In this document: positions 1 through 5,001 of the stretch, in pieces
How the letters are laid out: each line of letters starts with the position of its first letter
Numbering within the stretch: position 1 is the stretch's first letter
Source of the DNA: an uncultured Campylobacter sp.
GTDB taxonomy: Bacteria > Campylobacterota > Campylobacteria > Campylobacterales > Campylobacteraceae
Assembly: GCA_937875715.1 (NCBI GenBank)
Contig: CALEHZ010000036.1
Location: 1-5,001, forward strand
Length of the DNA: 5,001 nucleotides
Direction: 5' to 3'
Program-made: the position numbers and the translations under genes
The notes under the pieces: generated by a model
What the model saw: only the letters and a program-made list of their open reading frames with translations
Told to the model about the DNA's origin: nothing
The model's database searches: none

Positions 1-179
1 TAATTTTGACTGATTGCGCTGTGGCTGATGTCCGTGTAAAAAGTCATATAAGAAAAAATGGAAGCTATGTAAGTGGGCACTATCGCACAAAACAAAATAA
101 AAGTAAATTTGATAATTATTCAAGTTTTGGCAGAATAAATCCACACACTGGAAAATTTGGCACAAAAATGGCGTGGTGA
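1..179 (+). CDS. Small secreted basic protein, 5'-truncated by window edge
   Basis: An open frame enters from the left edge (first full codon at 3) and ends at TGA 177-179, giving 58 visible residues. They begin ILTDCAVADVRVKSH. The hydrophobic start followed by A-V-A before D looks like the tail of a signal peptide with a signal peptidase I site, so only the first dozen or so residues are probably missing. A lipoprotein reading through the Cys is less likely because the preceding residue is Asp. The mature part is basic and rich in Gly, Ser, Tyr and Asn: VRVKSHIRKNGSYVSGHYRT, then DNYSS and INPHTGKFGT. This pattern (V-x-V-x-G/S-Y/H-x-R-x-x-G-x-Y-V ... DNYS ... NP-x-TG) recurs in short exported proteins of many bacteria and phages; its biochemical function is not known to me. 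It is the first visible gene of a tight run of envelope genes. The reading is secure, the role is not. Confidence 0.8.
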   Translation, partial: ILTDCAVADVRVKSHIRKNGSYVSGHYRTKQNKSKFDNYSSFGRINPHTGKFGTKMAW

Positions 180-187
180 TTTGGAAA

Positions 188-192
188 AAGGA
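188..192 (+). promoter_or_regulatory. Ribosome binding site deciding the start at 199
   Basis: AAGGA lies 6 bases before ATG 199. It supports a 71-residue protein over the longer in-frame TTG start at 157, which would overlap the preceding gene and has no comparable site. Confidence 0.65.
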
Positions 193-198
193 TTAGAA

Positions 199-414
199 AT
201 GGAAACATTAGGTTCAATACTTTTATGGATTATTTTAGTGCCAGTAATTTTATTTGCTGTAGCTCTTGTAATAAATGGAGTTGGTGGTGGTATCGGATCT
301 ATATTTGCTCTTATTTTTGGAGATGAAAGAGATAAGGGGACTGGACTTTTAGGAATTATAATAGGAGCTTTAATGCTAGGAGTAGGTGTATTTTTACTTA
401 AAGCTATTTTTTAA
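199..414 (+). CDS. Small two-helix membrane protein, unknown function
   Basis: 71 residues from ATG 199. Two hydrophobic segments are clear: about residues 5-26 (ILLWIILVPVILFAVALVI) and 49-69 (GLLGIIIGALMLGVGVFLL). Between them sits a glycine-rich stretch (NGVGGGIGSIFALIFG, about 26-41) that is itself quite hydrophobic and may dip into the membrane, followed by a short charged loop DERDKG at 42-47. The protein is therefore an inner-membrane hairpin with almost no soluble part. I do not recognise the family. The gene starts 20 bases after the upstream stop and ends 14 bases before the next ATG, which fits one transcript. Two-helix proteins of this size can be holin-like, toxin-like or small subunits of larger complexes; nothing here decides between these. 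Confidence 0.75.
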   Translation: METLGSILLWIILVPVILFAVALVINGVGGGIGSIFALIFGDERDKGTGLLGIIIGALMLGVGVFLLKAIF

Positions 415-428
415 TTTAAGGAGCTAAA

Positions 429-581
429 ATGGGTACAACTTGTGTTGTGTGTTTTCTTATATCTTTTTTTCTTATGACTAGCGATAGCCTATATGCTACT
501 AATCCTCGTGTTGTTGGAAATCTTGGACTTTTATTTTTATTTATTAGCATTGTCTGTGGCATAGGTTGGCTGATTTCATAA
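429..581 (+). CDS. Very small (50 aa) two-helix membrane protein
   Basis: A 50-residue frame opens at ATG 429 and closes at TAA 579-581. A strong site AAGGAG at 418-423 sits 5 bases before the ATG, and the gene fills the gap between its neighbours almost exactly, which argues that it is real despite its size. The product starts MGTTCVVCFLISFFLMT and ends NLGLLFLFISIVCGIGWLIS. This gives two hydrophobic segments (about 4-17 and 31-49) joined by a short polar loop containing TSDSLYATNPR. Cysteines at positions 5, 8 and 43 all lie in or next to the predicted helices. Its stop codon overlaps the start of the next gene's ribosome binding site (AAGGAG at 581-586), so translation of the two may be coupled. 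I do not recognise the family. Standard gene callers could easily miss it. Confidence 0.65.
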   Translation: MGTTCVVCFLISFFLMTSDSLYATNPRVVGNLGLLFLFISIVCGIGWLIS

Positions 582-591
582 AGGAGAAAAA

Positions 592-981
592 ATGACTATA
601 TTTTTAATTATTTGTGTTGTAATTTTTGTTTTGTTTTTATTATTTAAGCCAAGAGCAAATAAGCAACCAGCAAATCTTGCTGATGCACTAAATCAAGGCT
701 TAAAAGGTGTTTATGCTCAAATGGGAATTCGTTGTGTAAATAAAATGAGTGATGAAGAATTTCGTGAATTATTCAAACTTATTTGCGATGAATTTGATGT
801 CGCTGCTTCTGAGCGTGGAGAAGAATTCTCAGCAGATAAAAAATTAAAAGTCATGGCTGAGATTTTAAAAGCTATTGATTTAAGTGGTAAAAAATTCGGC
901 ATTGAGCATTTATATTACGAAGTAAATAGATATAGACAAAAAGGCTCAAGAGATTATGGCGATAAGCCGTTTTTAAGTTAA
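592..981 (+). CDS. Single-pass membrane-anchored protein, unknown function
   Basis: 129 residues from ATG 592, with AAGGAG at 581-586 five bases upstream. Residues 2-18 (TIFLIICVVIFVLFLLF) form one strongly hydrophobic segment, followed at once by KPRANK. The positive charges suggest that the N-terminus faces the periplasm and the remaining 110 residues lie in the cytoplasm. That part reads as a charged, mostly helical domain: LADALNQGLKGVYAQMG, then MSDEEFRELFKLICDEFDVA, then DKKLKVMAEILKAIDLSGKKFGI in overlapping stretches, ending HLYYEVNRYRQKGSRDYGDKPF. No catalytic motif is evident and I cannot assign a family. In this operon it is the only product with a sizeable predicted cytoplasmic domain, so it could link the membrane proteins around it to something inside the cell; that is inference. 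Confidence 0.85.
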   Translation: MTIFLIICVVIFVLFLLFKPRANKQPANLADALNQGLKGVYAQMGIRCVNKMSDEEFRELFKLICDEFDVAASERGEEFSADKKLKVMAEILKAIDLSGKKFGIEHLYYEVNRYRQKGSRDYGDKPFLS

Positions 982-990
982 GGAAATTCA

Positions 991-1236
991 ATGAAATTTT
1001 TAATCGCTGTGTTTTTTAGCATTGTTTATTTAAGTGCTGGTTGCTTTTTAAAACCATCTGAGCCTTCTTGTATAAATTTTGAGTTTAGAAGTAAAAGCGA
1101 TTTTGACTATTGCAAAAGACAAATGGAGAATTATCTAGAAGATGTTTCAAAATATATATCTTGTATGCAAGATGAGGCAAGTGAAGTAATAAAAAAATTT
1201 AATTGCCGAGCAAATGGCGATAGTTATTGCTTTTAA
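991..1236 (+). CDS. Small cysteine-rich lipoprotein, unknown function
   Basis: 81 residues from ATG 991; AAGGA at 980-984 overlaps the upstream stop and lies 6 bases before the start. The N-terminus MKFLIAVFFSIVYLSAGC is a lipoprotein signal: Lys at 2, a hydrophobic core, and LSAG before Cys18, the probable lipidated residue. Ser at -3 is not the most usual choice but fits the general lipobox pattern. The mature part carries five more cysteines at 27, 41, 58, 72 and 80. The spacing C41-16-C58-13-C72 falls across a predicted helical stretch (YCKRQMENYLEDVSKYISC, then MQDEASEVIKKFNC), with a compact end CRANGDSYCF. Such cysteine-bracketed helices suggest a disulfide-stapled helical hairpin in the periplasm. 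An odd number of mature non-lipid cysteines would leave one unpaired or used for dimerisation. I cannot name the family. Neighbours on both sides are membrane proteins with 9-base gaps. Confidence 0.82.
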   Translation: MKFLIAVFFSIVYLSAGCFLKPSEPSCINFEFRSKSDFDYCKRQMENYLEDVSKYISCMQDEASEVIKKFNCRANGDSYCF

Positions 1237-1245
1237 GAATATTTA

Positions 1246-1776
1246 ATGAATATAACCGAACTTTCACTTATCGCCCTTTTGGCTGTGGCAATTCTAGCAA
1301 AGTTTGTAAAAAATCCTATTGCTAGAATTTGGGGATATTTTGCTATTTTTATGGTATATGGCTATTTTGTCGGCTTTGTGGTAACTGGTGGGTTTGGACT
1401 TAATGTTAGTGAGTATTTGTATGTTAGCCTTTTAGGGCTTTTTAGCAAATACGGAGCAGGTCAGTTGCTGGTATTATTTGGCTGGCTTTTGGTGATTATC
1501 GTGCCACTTTTGCTCATCTATCTAGCTTTTGTGAAGTTTTATAAAAAAGAGAAAATCAGCGCAAAAATGGCTTTTAACGCGTTTAGCTATATTTTTTGGT
1601 ATAGTGGATTTTTGGTGATTAACGCACTTGCTTTGATGCTTTGCGGTGTGGTGTATGCGATAAAACGTCTAGCAAAGCAAGAAGTGGATTTTAAGCTATA
1701 TTTAAGCTCACATATACCGCTAACTGCGATGATTTTACAAATATTTCAATTTTTGGGCGAATTTAAAGATTTTTAA
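1246..1776 (+). CDS. Polytopic membrane protein, unknown function
   Basis: 176 residues from ATG 1246 to TAA 1774-1776. Hydrophobic segments are visible at about 4-20, 29-49, 72-97, 110-139 (long enough for one or two helices) and 157-171, so roughly four to six transmembrane passes. Aromatic residues are frequent (GYFAIFMVYGYFVGF, FSYIFWYSGFLV). Positive loops KFVKNPIAR (19-27), KFYKKEKISAK (97-107) and KRLAK (140-144) mark likely cytoplasmic sides. No conserved transporter or enzyme motif stands out and I do not recognise the family. The ribosome binding site is weak (AAGA 1235-1238, overlapping the upstream stop), unlike the strong sites of the other operon genes, so translation may depend on coupling to the lipoprotein gene 9 bases upstream. 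It is the last gene of the run and faces fapA. Confidence 0.83.
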   Translation: MNITELSLIALLAVAILAKFVKNPIARIWGYFAIFMVYGYFVGFVVTGGFGLNVSEYLYVSLLGLFSKYGAGQLLVLFGWLLVIIVPLLLIYLAFVKFYKKEKISAKMAFNAFSYIFWYSGFLVINALALMLCGVVYAIKRLAKQEVDFKLYLSSHIPLTAMILQIFQFLGEFKDF

Positions 1777-1780
1777 TGCT

Positions 1781-1894
1781 TGAATTTTTTAAGATTTCAG
1801 AAAATTCAAACTCGCTGCAGTTTTTAGAAAATTCAAAACTGAATTTTATAAAATTCACCCAACGGGACGAAGTAAAAATATTCCAAAAAATTCA
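1781..1894. repeat. Cluster of AAAATTCA/TGAATTTT elements between converging genes
   Basis: The short gap between the 176-residue membrane protein and fapA is filled with six copies of one 8-mer in mixed orientation: TGAATTTT at 1781 and 1840, AAAATTCA at 1801, 1828, 1850 and 1887. The last copy contains the fapA stop codon. Pairs form potential hairpins: 1781-1788 with 1801-1808, and the perfect 18-base palindrome 1840-1857. A CTGCAG sits at 1815-1820. Read on the minus strand, 1879-1850 matches the sequence right after mqnC (4895-4924) at 27 of 30 positions. The block looks like a dispersed intergenic repeat rather than coding sequence. The plus-strand open frame starting at 1776 that covers it is judged spurious. 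Confidence 0.7.
1840..1857. terminator. Possible bidirectional terminator or hairpin (18-base palindrome)
   Basis: TGAATTTTATAAAATTCA is a perfect palindrome between two converging genes, where a shared terminator is expected. The stem is almost all A/T and lacks the GC-rich core of a textbook factor-independent terminator, so this is a weak call. Confidence 0.3.
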
Positions 1895-3748
1895 CAGCAA
1901 TTCGCTTGGCAATTCGTTGCTCTTTTTTATCTCATATATGCTCTCACCGGCGATTACTAGATGTTTTATGGTAATCACCCTTGCAAGCTCGTTTTCTTTT
2001 GTAGCATAATCAATGGTTTTTCTAGGCTCAATTAGCTGGAATTTTATATCATTTAGCTCCACCCAGCGCCCCTTATTTACGACTTTGCTATCAAAAATCA
2101 TTGATTGAATTTTCTCTAAGCCTGCCACTGTGTTATCAAAATGCTCTTTTTTTAGCTTATATGCTTTGGCAAGTGCGTTGTATTCATACACCAAAGCCTG
2201 ATAATCTTTTAATTTATTCAATAGACTTATTGGCGCATCAGCCCCAGTAGCTGAGATCTCTTCTATGCGTTTTTTTACATAATTTATTGAGCTTAAATTG
2301 GCATTTATTAGACCTTTTTTTTCTCTTAAGCTATCTGTAAGCTTGTGGATTTCACGGCCTAAAACTTGTTTTTCTTCGCTAAGCGTTTTTAGACTATTTG
2401 CAAACTCACTGATTTTGGTGATATCAATGATAATTCTATTATCAGAGCCTTTTAGTGTGTTTATTACTACAAGCTTTGCAGCTGTGATCGTGCAGTTGCT
2501 AGCAAGCTCGTTTATATAGATTTCCTCGCCTGTGATTTCGCCACCCACGACACTATTTACATGCACGATTTTTGCTTCTACATTTCCGCCCTCAAGTCTG
2601 TCGATTTTAGCTTCATTTGAACAAATCAAAGTGCCAAGATGCGTGGCTATTTCAGCATCTACACTTTCAATTATACTTTTTGCGTGCGTTAAGCCACCGA
2701 TTGTTACATTTTTTGTTTTTATATGAGCGCCTTCTGCTACGCTGCCTTGGACATTTAGTGTGCTTGCTTCGATGCTCATTCCAGCACCGATTGCGTCCTT
2801 CATCACATCGCTTTCGGTTACATTTATTGTTATATCATTATCAAGTCCAGCATCGATGCTACCTGTGGTTTTTAGATTTACAGCATCTACTTCAAGCTTT
2901 TCTTTTATGTCATAAACGCCGTTTTCTTCGCTTACATAGCCTTGCATTGTAGCTATGTATTTTATGCTATCATCATCTTCTTCTTTGCGGATTTTATCTG
3001 TGGTTTTAATCTCTGCGTTATTTTCATTTTTTGGATCGCCAACTTGGATTAAAGCACCTTTTAGATTGCGACCATTTCTGCCTGGACGAGATTTTACATA
3101 TTCTATTACTATTTCATTTTCTTTTACGATTGAGAGTATGCTAGCATTTGGGTCGTCATTGTCTTTATTTTTTTCTCTGTAATGATAGACTAGCGCATCA
3201 TCGATTGGATATTTAGCATCTATTCCATAAGCTACATCAAAAACCACATCTTCATTTAGTGCGCCATTTACTCTAATTAAACTTGCGATATGCTTGGATT
3301 CTGTTTTTAGATTTGCGTTTCTAATGCCGATTAAAAAGCCGTATTTTAAAAGCTCTCTATTGATGGCATTTTCGATCTCAGTGGCTAGATCCGGGCTGTA
3401 TTTTAGCCCTTCTTGGGCAAAAACTTTGGCTCTAATTTTAGTCAAACTTTTATTAGCAGAAACTCCAATTTTAGGCAATTTTGGCTTGTTTGTTACGGTT
3501 TTATCATAATACCTTACTTTATAGCTTTGCTCAATTTGTAAAGTTGGATTTAGAAAAAATTCATCATCATCAAAAATCGCTGCATCATCGACACTAACAG
3601 CATTTTCATCACCTACAATATATCTTGTGTGAATTTTTAAAATATCCACATCCACATCTTTTACATTTACTTGTGATGCTTTTGCGGCGACTTGTAAATC
3701 CTTATAAACATTTTCTGTATCAATTACAGCTGATGAAACTTTACCCAT
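1892..3748 (-). CDS. fapA: FapA-like DUF342 polymerising beta-helix protein
   Basis: 618 residues from ATG at 3748 to TGA at 1892. The start at MGKVSSAVIDTENVYK is preferred; the frame can be extended 14 codons to a TTG at 3790, but that codon overlaps a consensus -10 box (3795-3790) and has no ribosome binding site. Numbering from this start, an N-terminal alpha/beta region (about 1-200) leads to the typical DUF342 loop SRPGRNGRNLKG at about 220-230. A repetitive beta-helix core follows (about 285-445), rich in short strand-turn units such as LKTTGSIDAG, LNVQGSVAEGAHIKTKNVTI and EGGNVEAKIVHVNSVVGGEI. Then comes a long helical coiled-coil (about 446-555) and a small beta C-terminus with GRWVELNDIKFQL. 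No signal peptide or membrane segment is seen, so it is cytoplasmic. Known family members affect flagellar assembly or polar localisation; Vibrio FapA is reported to act at the cell pole through unphosphorylated EIIA-Glc. The family match is firm, the exact role in this organism is inferred. Confidence 0.88.
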   Translation of the reverse strand: MGKVSSAVIDTENVYKDLQVAAKASQVNVKDVDVDILKIHTRYIVGDENAVSVDDAAIFDDDEFFLNPTLQIEQSYKVRYYDKTVTNKPKLPKIGVSANKSLTKIRAKVFAQEGLKYSPDLATEIENAINRELLKYGFLIGIRNANLKTESKHIASLIRVNGALNEDVVFDVAYGIDAKYPIDDALVYHYREKNKDNDDPNASILSIVKENEIVIEYVKSRPGRNGRNLKGALIQVGDPKNENNAEIKTTDKIRKEEDDDSIKYIATMQGYVSEENGVYDIKEKLEVDAVNLKTTGSIDAGLDNDITINVTESDVMKDAIGAGMSIEASTLNVQGSVAEGAHIKTKNVTIGGLTHAKSIIESVDAEIATHLGTLICSNEAKIDRLEGGNVEAKIVHVNSVVGGEITGEEIYINELASNCTITAAKLVVINTLKGSDNRIIIDITKISEFANSLKTLSEEKQVLGREIHKLTDSLREKKGLINANLSSINYVKKRIEEISATGADAPISLLNKLKDYQALVYEYNALAKAYKLKKEHFDNTVAGLEKIQSMIFDSKVVNKGRWVELNDIKFQLIEPRKTIDYATKENELARVITIKHLVIAGESIYEIKKSNELPSELL

Positions 3749-3789
3749 TTTTTTATTCTTTTTAATGAATTTTTCTCTTAGAATACGCA

Positions 3790-3795
3790 ATTATA
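3790..3795 (-). promoter_or_regulatory. -10 box of the fapA promoter
   Basis: On the minus strand this reads TATAAT, a perfect consensus -10, directly preceded by TG. Transcription would start near 3783, leaving a leader of about 35 bases before ATG 3748. No clear -35 box is visible, as is usual for Campylobacter sigma-70 promoters. Confidence 0.6.
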
Positions 3796-3805
3796 CAATA
3801 AAATC

Positions 3806-3814
3806 TGCTAAAAT
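3806..3814 (+). promoter_or_regulatory. Extended -10 box of the mqnC promoter
   Basis: TGCTAAAAT is an extended -10 (TGn plus TAAAAT), suggesting a start near 3820 and a leader of about 28 bases before mqnC. It lies about 10 bases from the oppositely directed fapA -10, so the two promoters overlap back to back and RNA polymerase binding at one may hinder the other. Confidence 0.55.
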
Positions 3815-3847
3815 TGCGAAATTTCTAAGAAAATAAGGAAAAATCTA

Positions 3848-4894
3848 ATGAAAAGAATAGATGATAAAACAGCCCTTGATTTACTAGCAAATGCCCCACT
3901 TTACGAACTTGGGCGCATGGCAAATGAGATAAAAAACGAACTTCACCCTGATAAAATCACGACTTTTATCGTAGATAGAAATATAAATTACACAAATGCG
4001 TGCTGGGTGGATTGTAAATTTTGCGCGTTTTACACTCACGAAAGAGCTGAAAATGCCTATATTTTAAGTTTTGATGAAATTGATGCTAAGATTGATGAGC
4101 TACTTAACGTTGGTGGAACGCAAATACTTTTTCAAGGTGGCGTTCATCCAAAGCTAAAAATTGAGTGGTATGAAGATTTAGTCCGTCACATCAGCGAAAA
4201 ATATCCACAAATCACCATCCACGGCTTTTCAGCAAATGAAATTGAGTATATTTCTAGGATTTCAAAGCTTAGCATAGATGAGGTTTTAAAACGCCTTAAA
4301 AATGCTGGACTTTACAGCATTCCAGGTGCTGGGGCTGAGATTTTAAGCGATAGAGTGCGAAAGATAATTGCGCCTAAAAAGCTAACTACTAGCAAGTGGC
4401 TAGAAGTGCATGAAAAAGCGCACAAAAACTGCATTAAAAGCACGGCTACAATGATGTTTGGCACGATTGAAGATGATAGCGATATAATTGAGCATTTGCG
4501 AGTTTTAAGAGATTTACAAGATAAAACCGGTGGTTTTCGCGCCTTTATTTGTTGGAGTTTTCAAAGCGAAAACACTCCACTAATAAAAGAAATTCCAACT
4601 ATCAAAAAACAAAGCTCAGCGCGTTATTTGCGCATTTTATCTGTGGCTAGAATTTACCTTGATAACTTTAAAAATATCCAAAGCAGCTGGGTTACACAAG
4701 GCTCACAAATCGGGCAACTTGCGCTAAAATTTGGCGCAAATGACCTTGGTAGCACAATGCTTGAAGAAAATGTAGGAAGTGCAGCAGGCACCAGCTACAA
4801 AATGAGTGCTGATGAGATGATACGCCTTATAAAAGATATAGGCGAAATTCCAGCTAAAAGAAATACAAATTACGATATTTTAGAAAAGTATTAA
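3848..4894 (+). CDS. mqnC: Cyclic dehypoxanthine futalosine synthase MqnC (radical SAM)
   Basis: 348 residues, a full-length member of the MqnC family, starting at ATG 3848 with AAGGA at 3835-3839 eight bases upstream. The enzyme uses a [4Fe-4S] cluster and S-adenosylmethionine to turn dehypoxanthine futalosine into its cyclic form, a cytoplasmic step of the futalosine route to menaquinone. The cluster motif CX3CX2C is clear at residues 52-59 (CWVDCKFC), followed by the family-typical AFYTH. Other family signatures are FQGGVHP (95-101), the strand IHGFSANEI (124-132), SIPGAGAEIL (157-166), STATMMFG (198-205), the segment FICWSFQSENTPL (233-245), and GSTMLEENVGSAAG near the C-terminus (301-314). 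All expected catalytic features are intact. It is transcribed divergently from fapA; no other menaquinone gene is in the window. Campylobacters rely on this pathway because they lack the classical Men route, and menaquinone is needed for their respiration. Confidence 0.95.
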   Translation: MKRIDDKTALDLLANAPLYELGRMANEIKNELHPDKITTFIVDRNINYTNACWVDCKFCAFYTHERAENAYILSFDEIDAKIDELLNVGGTQILFQGGVHPKLKIEWYEDLVRHISEKYPQITIHGFSANEIEYISRISKLSIDEVLKRLKNAGLYSIPGAGAEILSDRVRKIIAPKKLTTSKWLEVHEKAHKNCIKSTATMMFGTIEDDSDIIEHLRVLRDLQDKTGGFRAFICWSFQSENTPLIKEIPTIKKQSSARYLRILSVARIYLDNFKNIQSSWVTQGSQIGQLALKFGANDLGSTMLEENVGSAAGTSYKMSADEMIRLIKDIGEIPAKRNTNYDILEKY

Positions 4895-5001
4895 ATTTTT
4901 ACTTCGTCACGCTTGGTGAATTTTTTGAAAGTTTAAAAAATTCAGGCTTTGAATTTTATGAATTTTTAAAAAATTCACTTTGGCTGCAGTTTAAAAAATT
5001 C
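4895..5001. repeat. AAAATTCA/TGAATTTT repeat block after mqnC, cut by window edge
   Basis: Directly after the mqnC stop, 4895-4924 repeats the sequence found downstream of fapA (minus strand 1879-1850) with 3 differences in 30 bases. The 8-mer follows in several copies: TGAATTTT at 4917, 4950 and 4959, AAAATTCA at 4937 and 4970, and AAAATTC running off the end at 4995. CTGCAG at 4985-4990 corresponds to CTGCAG at 1815-1820 in the other block. Compared with that block, this copy seems to carry an extra palindrome (4959-4977). No gene start is convincing here; one frame stays open to the window edge but has no start codon or ribosome binding site. Confidence 0.65.
4917..4944 (+). terminator. 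Possible mqnC 3' hairpin
   Basis: TGAATTTTTT (4917-4926) and AAAAAATTCA (4935-4944) form a perfect 10-base stem around an 8-base loop, 22 bases after the mqnC stop. The stem is A/T-rich, so its strength as a terminator is doubtful. Its position matches the palindrome downstream of fapA. Confidence 0.35.

Noticed and set aside
157..198. Longer start (TTG 157) for the 71-residue membrane protein
   Set aside because: It overlaps the preceding gene, puts a charged stretch before the first helix, and lacks a ribosome binding site, whereas ATG 199 has AAGGA at the right distance.
717..902. 61-codon minus-strand open frame
   Set aside because: It lies wholly antisense to the 129-residue gene, which has a strong start and a sensible protein; the reverse product is Ser/Asn-rich with no features.
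1781..1894. CRISPR-like array
   Set aside because: The repeated unit is only 8 bases, in both orientations and irregularly spaced, with no uniform spacers and no cas gene.
1776..2009. 77-codon plus-strand open frame whose ATG overlaps the TAA of the 176-residue protein
   Set aside because: It has no ribosome binding site, consists of translated AAAATTCA-type repeats, and its second half is antisense to the fapA end. The short peptide similarity to the mqnC-side repeat (FTQRDEVKI and FTKRDEVKI) comes from the shared DNA element, and the other copy is interrupted by stops.
2298..3509. Several plus-strand open frames (2298-2519, 2532-2726, 2617-2952, 2955-3182, 3294-3509)
   Set aside because: All are antisense to fapA, whose family match covers the whole stretch; their Ser/Leu/Phe-rich translations are typical shadows.
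4894..5001. Open frame after mqnC to the window edge (reads like FVTLGEFFESLKNSGFEF)
   Set aside because: It has no start codon or ribosome binding site and is made of TGAATTTT/AAAATTCA repeats, which stay open in several frames by composition alone.

Overview
The window looks like a Campylobacter-type chromosome (Campylobacterota). It is strongly A+T-rich, genes are tightly packed behind AAGGA-type ribosome binding sites, and the two recognisable genes fit the group: a DUF342/FapA-family protein associated with flagella, and the menaquinone enzyme MqnC of the futalosine pathway. The species cannot be fixed from the sequence alone.

Layout. Positions 1-1776 hold six same-strand genes separated by only 9-19 bases, most likely one operon whose promoter lies left of the window. 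All six products look membrane-bound or exported: the C-terminal part of a secreted basic protein (stop at 179), a 71-residue two-helix protein (199-414), a 50-residue two-helix protein (429-581), a 129-residue protein with one N-terminal anchor (592-981), an 81-residue cysteine-rich lipoprotein (991-1236) and a 176-residue polytopic membrane protein (1246-1776). None of the last five matches a family I can name. Together they form a compact envelope cassette of unknown job.

Positions 1777-1891 lie between converging genes and are filled with copies of the 8-mer AAAATTCA/TGAATTTT. fapA follows on the minus strand (1892-3748). A divergent promoter region (3749-3847) separates it from mqnC on the plus strand (3848-4894). 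After mqnC the window ends in a second block of the same AAAATTCA-type repeats.

The most notable non-coding signal is that both fapA and mqnC are followed, in their own sense direction and within 12 bases of the stop codon, by the same roughly 30-base element (27 of 30 positions identical). In each case it runs into a TGAATTTT/AAAATTCA hairpin and then a CTGCAG. This suggests a dispersed 3'-end repeat family. fapA and mqnC share a promoter region but no obvious pathway: one relates to the flagellar/cell-pole machinery, the other to respiratory quinone synthesis.
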